Source: CAZBEL01 sp964628055 (lineage in GTDB: Bacteria; Fidelibacterota; Marinisomatia; Marinisomatales; TCS56). Taken from it: DNA of 26,146 nt. The position numbers and the translations under genes were made by a program. Numbering within the stretch: position 1 is the stretch's first letter; each line of letters opens with the position of its first letter. Below, piece after piece: positions 22,144-26,146 of the stretch. The notes beneath the pieces were generated by a model. The model searched no databases. It worked only from the letters and a program-made list of their open reading frames with translations, and was not told the DNA's origin. The stretch spans positions 1-26,146 of the forward strand of contig CAZVNL010000032.1 of NCBI GenBank assembly GCA_964628055.1, read 5' to 3'.

Positions 22144-22755
22144 TTAGTTGCAAATCCATACTTTAATGCCAATGACGCCGTAGGTCGTCTTGGCTTCGGT
22201 CAGGGCGTAATCGATGTCCGCTCGAAGAGTGTGTAGCGGAACACTCCCGGCGTGGAACTTCTCGCTTCGGGCAATCTCGGCTCCCCCTAACCGTCCAGCC
22301 ACGTTAATGCGAATTCCCTTGGCCCCCATGCGCATAGTGGATTGGATGGCTTTATTCACTACCCGACGGTAGGAAATCTTTTTCACCAGTTGATGGGCAA
22401 TATTTGCGCCCACTAAAGCTGCATCCAGCTCGGGACGTTTAATCTCCGAGATATTAATTTGGACTTCTTTCTCGGTCAACTGGTTGAGTTCTTGCTTCAG
22501 CCGGGCCACTTCTTCCCCACCCTTGCCAATCACAATCCCGGGCCTGGCAGTATTGATCGTAACGGTAACTACTTTGGAGGTACGGTTAACGTGAATTGTG
22601 GAGATCCCCGCATTTGGCAGACGCAACTTCAAGTAATCCCGAATGGTGACATCCTCGGCGAGTTCCTTGGCGTACCCCCCCTTGGCAAACCAGTTGGAAC
22701 GCCAATTCTTTTTAACGGATAATCGAAAACCGATGGGATGTGTTTTTTGACCCAA
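22144..22755 (-). CDS. rpsC: 30S ribosomal protein S3 (TTG start, short C-terminus)
   Basis: This 203-residue mRNA-entry-channel protein starts MGQKTHPIGFRLSVKKNW and has the type-II KH GKGG loop in GIVIGKGGEEVARLKQEL, then GIRINVAGRLGGAEIARSE. It ends right after TTYGVIGIKVWI with only CN, without the KGE(I/V) stretch and basic tail common in S3 (about 207-240 residues). No shifted frame restores the tail. The start is TTG behind AAAGGAG with 6-nt spacing; conservation of MGQK confirms the position. Confidence 0.96.
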   Translation of the reverse strand: MGQKTHPIGFRLSVKKNWRSNWFAKGGYAKELAEDVTIRDYLKLRLPNAGISTIHVNRTSKVVTVTINTARPGIVIGKGGEEVARLKQELNQLTEKEVQINISEIKRPELDAALVGANIAHQLVKKISYRRVVNKAIQSTMRMGAKGIRINVAGRLGGAEIARSEKFHAGSVPLHTLRADIDYALTEAKTTYGVIGIKVWICN

Positions 22756-22761
22756 ACTGAA

Positions 22762-22768
22762 CTCCTTT
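22762..22768 (-). promoter_or_regulatory. Ribosome binding site fixing the TTG start of rpsC
   Basis: Minus-strand AAAGGAG overlaps the rplV stop codon and lies 6 nt from the TTG at 22755. No ATG is available nearby. Confidence 0.7.
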
Positions 22769-23111
22769 AAGTCTCGTCACTCACATAAATGGTTAAATGA
22801 CTGGAAGGGCGGTTGATACGTGAAATTCTCCCCATAGAGGCGGCGCGGAAACGTTTGGTATATGGTCCTTCGTCCACATACGCCCGGGAGACGATGAACG
22901 TGTCCGGGTCCACGTTGGTAGATTCAGACTTTTGCAACAGGTTCACCACGGCTGAGCGGAGCGTCTTTTCAATGAAATAGGAAGCCTTGTGCGGGGAAAA
23001 ATGCAGGTAATTCAACGCGTATCCCACCTTTTTACCGCGCACTTCATCCAGGACGATCCGCATTTTACGCGGTGACTGACGGATGTAACGACTGACGCAG
23101 CGAGCTTCCAT
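22767..23111 (-). CDS. rplV: 50S ribosomal protein L22
   Basis: This 114-residue exit-tunnel protein begins MEARCVSRYIRQSPRKMRIV, followed by EVRGKKVGYALNYLHFSPHK and the C-terminal beta-hairpin region VDEGPYTKRFRAASMGRISR, which lines the tunnel. The ATG at 23111 lies 1 nt after the rpsS stop; a frame opening 57 nt further upstream was rejected because it lies wholly inside rpsS and does not match L22. Confidence 0.96.
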   Translation of the reverse strand: MEARCVSRYIRQSPRKMRIVLDEVRGKKVGYALNYLHFSPHKASYFIEKTLRSAVVNLLQKSESTNVDPDTFIVSRAYVDEGPYTKRFRAASMGRISRINRPSSHLTIYVSDET

Positions 23112-23112
23112 G

Positions 23113-23382
23113 TTATTTCTTCCGATCTCCTGAATGCATGCGGAAAATACGTGTCGGGGCAAACTCACCTAACTTGTGCCCCACCATGTTCTCAGAGATA
23201 AAGACCGGGATAAACTTATTCCCGTTATGGACCGCCAGGGTGTGACCGACGAACTCAGGAGTAATGAGCGAGCGACGGGACCAGGTTTTGATGACCCGTT
23301 TTTTCTTACTCTCGTTTATGGCCTGAATCTTTTTCAATAGTTTGGGATCTACGTAGGGGCCTTTCTTTAATGAGCGTGCCAT
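23113..23382 (-). CDS. rpsS: 30S ribosomal protein S19
   Basis: This 89-residue head protein starts MARSLKKGPYVDPKLLKKIQ and has KTWSRRSLITPEFVGHTLAV, NGNKFIPVFISENMVGHKLG and the terminal FAPTRIFRMHSGDRKK. All family signatures are intact, and it lies 1 nt after rplB. Confidence 0.98.
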   Translation of the reverse strand: MARSLKKGPYVDPKLLKKIQAINESKKKRVIKTWSRRSLITPEFVGHTLAVHNGNKFIPVFISENMVGHKLGEFAPTRIFRMHSGDRKK

Positions 23383-23383
23383 C

Positions 23384-24208
23384 CTACTTTCTCTTCTTAA
23401 TAATCATTGTATCCGATTTCTTATTTTTGGGTCGGGTTTTGTACCCCTTTGTCGGTTTGCCCCAGGGAGTCGTGGGATGACGTCCACCGGAGGATTTGCC
23501 TTCGCCCCCTCCCATGGGATGATCTACGGGATTCATGGCAACCCCGCGAACTTTGGGGCGGTATCCCAGCCAACGGGTGCGACCGGCTTTCCCCGACACA
23601 ACCTGTTCATGGGTCCGATTTCCCACCTCTCCCAGAGTGGCCATGCACTCTTCCGAAATCATTCGGATTTCACCGGAAGGCAGCTTTAAAGTGGTAAACC
23701 CTTCGTCGTGAGCCATTACCTGGGCACCGACGCCAGCACTACGTACTAACTGCCCCCCGCGTCCCGGTACCAATTCCACATTGTGTACTACTTGGCCGGT
23801 GGGGATGTGCTTCAACTTTAAGGCGTTCCCAATCTGTAAGGGGGCTCCCTCACCGGAGATTACCGTATCTCCAACGCGTAGTCCAAAGGGGGCTAATATA
23901 TAGCGTTTCTCACCATCCACATAATGTAGAAGGGCGATGTGCGCCGATCGATTGGGGTCGTACTCAATGGTGGCCACTTTGGCGGGAATACCCGTCTTGT
24001 TCCGTTTAAAATCAATGATGCGGTAGCGTCGATGATGACCCCCTCCACGACGCCGTACGGTAATGCGGCCATGGTGATTTCGACCACCAGATTTCCGCAA
24101 GGCTACGGTGAGACTTTTCTCGGGTTTATCCGTGGTAACAGCCGTAAAATCGGAACGCGTGGCAAAGCGATTCCCGGGGGAGGTTGGTTTAATGGTTCGT
24201 ATTCCCAC
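23384..24208 (-). CDS. rplB: 50S ribosomal protein L2
   Basis: This 274-residue protein, needed for subunit association and peptidyl transfer, has NHHGRITVRRRGGGHHRRYR (44-63), the OB and SH3-like middle domains, and the C-terminal GVAMNPVDHPMGGGEGKSSG with the catalytic-region histidine. The start is GTG, 2 nt after the rplW stop. Confidence 0.97.
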   Translation of the reverse strand: MGIRTIKPTSPGNRFATRSDFTAVTTDKPEKSLTVALRKSGGRNHHGRITVRRRGGGHHRRYRIIDFKRNKTGIPAKVATIEYDPNRSAHIALLHYVDGEKRYILAPFGLRVGDTVISGEGAPLQIGNALKLKHIPTGQVVHNVELVPGRGGQLVRSAGVGAQVMAHDEGFTTLKLPSGEIRMISEECMATLGEVGNRTHEQVVSGKAGRTRWLGYRPKVRGVAMNPVDHPMGGGEGKSSGGRHPTTPWGKPTKGYKTRPKNKKSDTMIIKKRK

Positions 24209-24210
24209 GA

Positions 24211-24534
24211 TTAGCCTCCCGCTTCTCCCCGAATGAGGTCAATGACATAACCTTCTTTCAAAGTAATAATTGCCTTTTTCCAGTGGGAACGTTTCCCCTG
24301 AGTGCGAATGGGTCGGCCCCCGCTGCGAATGGTAATCTGCTTGGCTTTTCCCTGGCGATTCATCGTGGCGACCTTGGCGACCTTAACGTCAAATTTTTCC
24401 TCTATAGCCCTTTTAATTTCAATTTTGTTAGCAGCCGGCAGTACCTTGAAGGCATATTTCCGTTGCGATTCCTCAAGGGCGCTCATCTTTTCGGTAAAAA
24501 TAGGGCTAAAAATAATATCTTGATAGGTGGCCAT
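24211..24534 (-). CDS. rplW: 50S ribosomal protein L23
   Basis: This 107-residue protein forms the docking site for trigger factor and SRP at the tunnel exit. It has IFTEKMSALEESQRKYAFKV, the ANKIEIKRAIEEKFDVKVAK helix-strand and a Gly/Arg loop. Its ATG shares one base with the rplD stop (TAATG). Confidence 0.95.
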   Translation of the reverse strand: MATYQDIIFSPIFTEKMSALEESQRKYAFKVLPAANKIEIKRAIEEKFDVKVAKVATMNRQGKAKQITIRSGGRPIRTQGKRSHWKKAIITLKEGYVIDLIRGEAGG

Positions 24535-25166
24535 TATTTTTCACTGCTCAGTTGTTCATCCAACAAGGTAATCCCGGCTTTATCGGTGAGGATCACGTCA
24601 CAATCGAGAAGGTCATAAGTGCTTGCCGAGGTGGCGACACCTAAGGCCACGTTAGTCAAATTCCGGGCGGCGAGAACCAGGTCCTTTTCCAGTACGGCAG
24701 GTAACACAATCACTTTCTGCTGGACAATGTCCAAGGTCTTCAGGATTGTTAAAAAGGCCTTCGTTTTCGGTTCTTTGACTTCTAAGGTTTCCACCACAAT
24801 AATTTTATTGGCCCGCATTTTATCGGACAGGACGGATCGCCGCGCTAGGCGTTTAATTTTTTTCGGCAGTCGGTAATTGTAGGCGTGAGGGGTGGGGCCA
24901 AAGACTGTACCTCCGCCCCGCCAGAGTGGGGAACGATTGGTCCCTGCCCGAGCCACTCCGCGACCCTTTTGACGCCACGGTTTCCTTCCGCCGCCACGCA
25001 CAGCCGAGCGATTCTTCGTACTGTGGGTACCCTGACGACTATTGGCCAACTCGGCCAAAACCGCTTGATGAACCACGTGAAGATTCGGTTCGACCCCGAA
25101 AACGGTATCGCTTACCTTCATTTTAGACGCCTGGGTGCCATCAAGTTTATAGACGGGTAACTGCAT
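24534..25166 (-). CDS. rplD: 50S ribosomal protein L4
   Basis: This 210-residue protein has the long basic tunnel loop NRSAVRGGGRKPWRQKGRGV and RAGTNRSPLWRGGGTVFGPT, then the globular helical part. In E. coli L4 regulates the S10 operon by attenuation; the leader would lie outside the visible sequence or not exist here, because rpsJ directly follows tuf. ATG start 2 nt after rplC. Confidence 0.97.
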   Translation of the reverse strand: MQLPVYKLDGTQASKMKVSDTVFGVEPNLHVVHQAVLAELANSRQGTHSTKNRSAVRGGGRKPWRQKGRGVARAGTNRSPLWRGGGTVFGPTPHAYNYRLPKKIKRLARRSVLSDKMRANKIIVVETLEVKEPKTKAFLTILKTLDIVQQKVIVLPAVLEKDLVLAARNLTNVALGVATSASTYDLLDCDVILTDKAGITLLDEQLSSEK

Positions 25167-25168
25167 CG

Positions 25169-25786
25169 CTATTTCTTGAGGAGTACAATCCCATTCGTAC
25201 CTCCTGGGACCGCTCCTTTCACGAATAATTGGTTTTGTTTGGTGTCGATTTCCACCACCTCTAAATTACGCGTCGTCACCCGATTGGCCCCATGGTGGCC
25301 GGCCATGCGTGTCCCCTTGAATACGCGGGAAGGATCGGAAGCCTGCCCGATGGAGCCTGGGGAACGTAAATATTCGCTCTGGCCATGGGTTTCTGGTCCG
25401 CGACTGAATCCATGTCGTTTAATGACCCCGGCAAACCCTTTTCCCTTAGACACGCCGGTGACGGAAATCCGCTCACCTTCCCGAAAAAGGGTGACGTTGA
25501 ATTCCTGACCGGGGGTGTAATCAAAACCCGGTAACGGTTCAAACTCGGCAAGGATTTGTTTCGGTGGGAGATTGTTCTTCGCAAAGTGCCCTCGTGCCGG
25601 TTTAGTCGTATGCTTATCCTTAACCTCACCAAACCCTACCTGAATGGCATCGTAACCGTCTCTGTCAGCCGTTTTCACCTGGGTCACCACACAGGGTCCC
25701 GCCTCAATGATGGTAATGGGAATCAGGTTCCCCTCAGCGTCAAAGCGCTGGGTCATTCCAATCTTTCTGCCGATTAACCCGCGCAT
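25169..25786 (-). CDS. rplC: 50S ribosomal protein L3
   Basis: This 205-residue early-assembly protein begins MRGLIGRKIGMTQRFDAEGN and has the core extension GKGFAGVIKRHGFSRGPETH, GSIGQASDPSRVFKGTRMAG and HHGANRVTTRNLEV. The glutamine that E. coli methylates is kept in GSIGQ. The ATG at 25786, 1 nt after the rpsJ stop, was chosen over a 7-residue longer form reaching into rpsJ. Confidence 0.97.
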   Translation of the reverse strand: MRGLIGRKIGMTQRFDAEGNLIPITIIEAGPCVVTQVKTADRDGYDAIQVGFGEVKDKHTTKPARGHFAKNNLPPKQILAEFEPLPGFDYTPGQEFNVTLFREGERISVTGVSKGKGFAGVIKRHGFSRGPETHGQSEYLRSPGSIGQASDPSRVFKGTRMAGHHGANRVTTRNLEVVEIDTKQNQLFVKGAVPGGTNGIVLLKK

Positions 25787-25787
25787 A

Positions 25788-26096
25788 TCAGCCCTTGATC
25801 TCCACATTAATACAAGCCGGTAGGTCTAACTTCATCAAAGCCTCTACCGTTTTAGGAGTGGAATTGAGGATATCCACGATGCGCTTATGGATTTTGGTCT
25901 GGAATTGCTCCCGGGATTTCTTGTCCACAAACGGTGAGCGGAGCACCGTGTAAACCGTGCACTTAGTGGGGAGTGGGATTGGTCCCGAGATAATTGCCCC
26001 GGTAGACTTCGCCGTTCTCACGATCTTTTCCGTGGACTTATCCAACAGGGTATGGTCATAAGCCTTCAGGCTGATTCGGATGGTCTGTTTTGCCAT
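25788..26096 (-). CDS. rpsJ: 30S ribosomal protein S10
   Basis: This 102-residue protein (the NusE antitermination factor) has IRISLKAYDHTLLDKSTEKI, GAIISGPIPLPTKCTVYTVL, SPFVDKKSREQFQTKIHKR and the terminal LPACINVEIKG. It starts 9 nt after the tuf stop, so the str and S10 gene blocks are contiguous. Confidence 0.98.
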   Translation of the reverse strand: MAKQTIRISLKAYDHTLLDKSTEKIVRTAKSTGAIISGPIPLPTKCTVYTVLRSPFVDKKSREQFQTKIHKRIVDILNSTPKTVEALMKLDLPACINVEIKG

Positions 26097-26105
26097 GTTC
26101 AGTCC

Positions 26106-26146
26106 TTATTCCAGAATCTCCGTTACCACGCCAGCGCCTACCGTAT
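26106..26146 (-). CDS. tuf: Elongation factor Tu, C-terminal end (partial)
   Basis: Only the last 12 codons are in the window. Read on the minus strand they give TVGAGVVTEILE and a TAA stop, which is the conserved EF-Tu C-terminus. The rest of the gene lies beyond the right edge. It directly precedes rpsJ, the usual str-to-S10 junction. Confidence 0.85.
   Translation of the reverse strand, partial: TVGAGVVTEILE

Noticed and set aside
22144..22165. Frameshift at the end of rpsC
   Set aside because: The expected KGE continuation is not found in other frames after the stop.
23112..23168. Longer L22 with 19 extra N-terminal residues
   Set aside because: The extra part lies inside rpsS in another frame, and the family start MEARCVSRYIRQSP fits the downstream ATG.

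Overview
The window is a bacterial chromosome segment of mid-range GC content dominated by a long run of minus-strand genes. It enters from the right with the last codons of tuf (EF-Tu) and continues, in transcription order, through the complete S10, spc and alpha ribosomal-protein blocks: rpsJ-rplC-rplD-rplW-rplB-rpsS-rplV-rpsC-rplP-rpmC-rpsQ, rplN-rplX-rplE-rpsZ-rpsH-rplF-rplR-rpsE-rpmD-rplO-secY-map-infA-rpmJ, then rpsM-rpsK-rpsD-rpoA-rplQ (26146 down to 11811). Spacing is extremely tight (1-25 nt, or 1-14 nt overlaps such as ATGA, TAATG and TGATG), so strong translational coupling is likely. The bacterial gene set, secY/map/infA/rpmJ embedded between L15 and S13, type-Z (zinc) S14, zinc L36 and cysteine-free S4 are all visible. 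The taxon cannot be fixed from this alone. The flavour of SecY, L17 and the dispersed intergenic repeats is reminiscent of the FCB/Calditrichota/KSB1 neighbourhood of uncultivated bacteria, which is a weak inference.

Downstream of rplQ, with only 11 nt between, the same strand continues into metabolic and envelope genes: a secreted DUF187/GHL10-type glycosidase-like protein (relative of E. coli DigH/YddW), a DAO-family FAD oxidoreductase, urocanate hydratase (hutU), imidazolonepropionase (hutI), a small secreted or membrane protein of unknown function and a DUF350 two-helix membrane protein. This run ends at a hairpin with T/A tracts on both sides (5223-5256), placed between convergent genes, so it can serve as a bidirectional terminator.

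Left of that terminator lies the only plus-strand unit (3210-5176): a fused prenol-kinase-like (dolichol kinase/VTE5 type) plus DUF92 (VTE6 type) membrane protein, directly coupled to a free methionine-(R)-sulfoxide reductase with all three catalytic cysteines at the exact family spacing. Divergent from it (3149 down to 612) is a three-gene overlapping operon: a class IV aminotransferase, a PAPS-sulfotransferase-like protein and a class I methyltransferase. The aminotransferase and sulfotransferase-like genes look like the unfused bacterial version of a two-domain plant protein.

The leftmost 611 bases contain no convincing gene. They hold two perfect palindromes sharing one 14-nt core, a separate inverted repeat, a GC-rich hairpin, a likely dispersed intergenic repeat and a degenerate 8-nt tandem repeat ending at the methyltransferase stop codon.

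The most interesting leads are the VTE5-VTE6-type fusion, the aminotransferase/sulfotransferase-like pair with a displaced catalytic lysine, the 62-residue Lys/Ala-rich extension on ribosomal protein L5, the small two-gene DUF350 module, and the palindromic repeats at the left edge. No CRISPR array, tRNA, rRNA or insertion sequence was seen.
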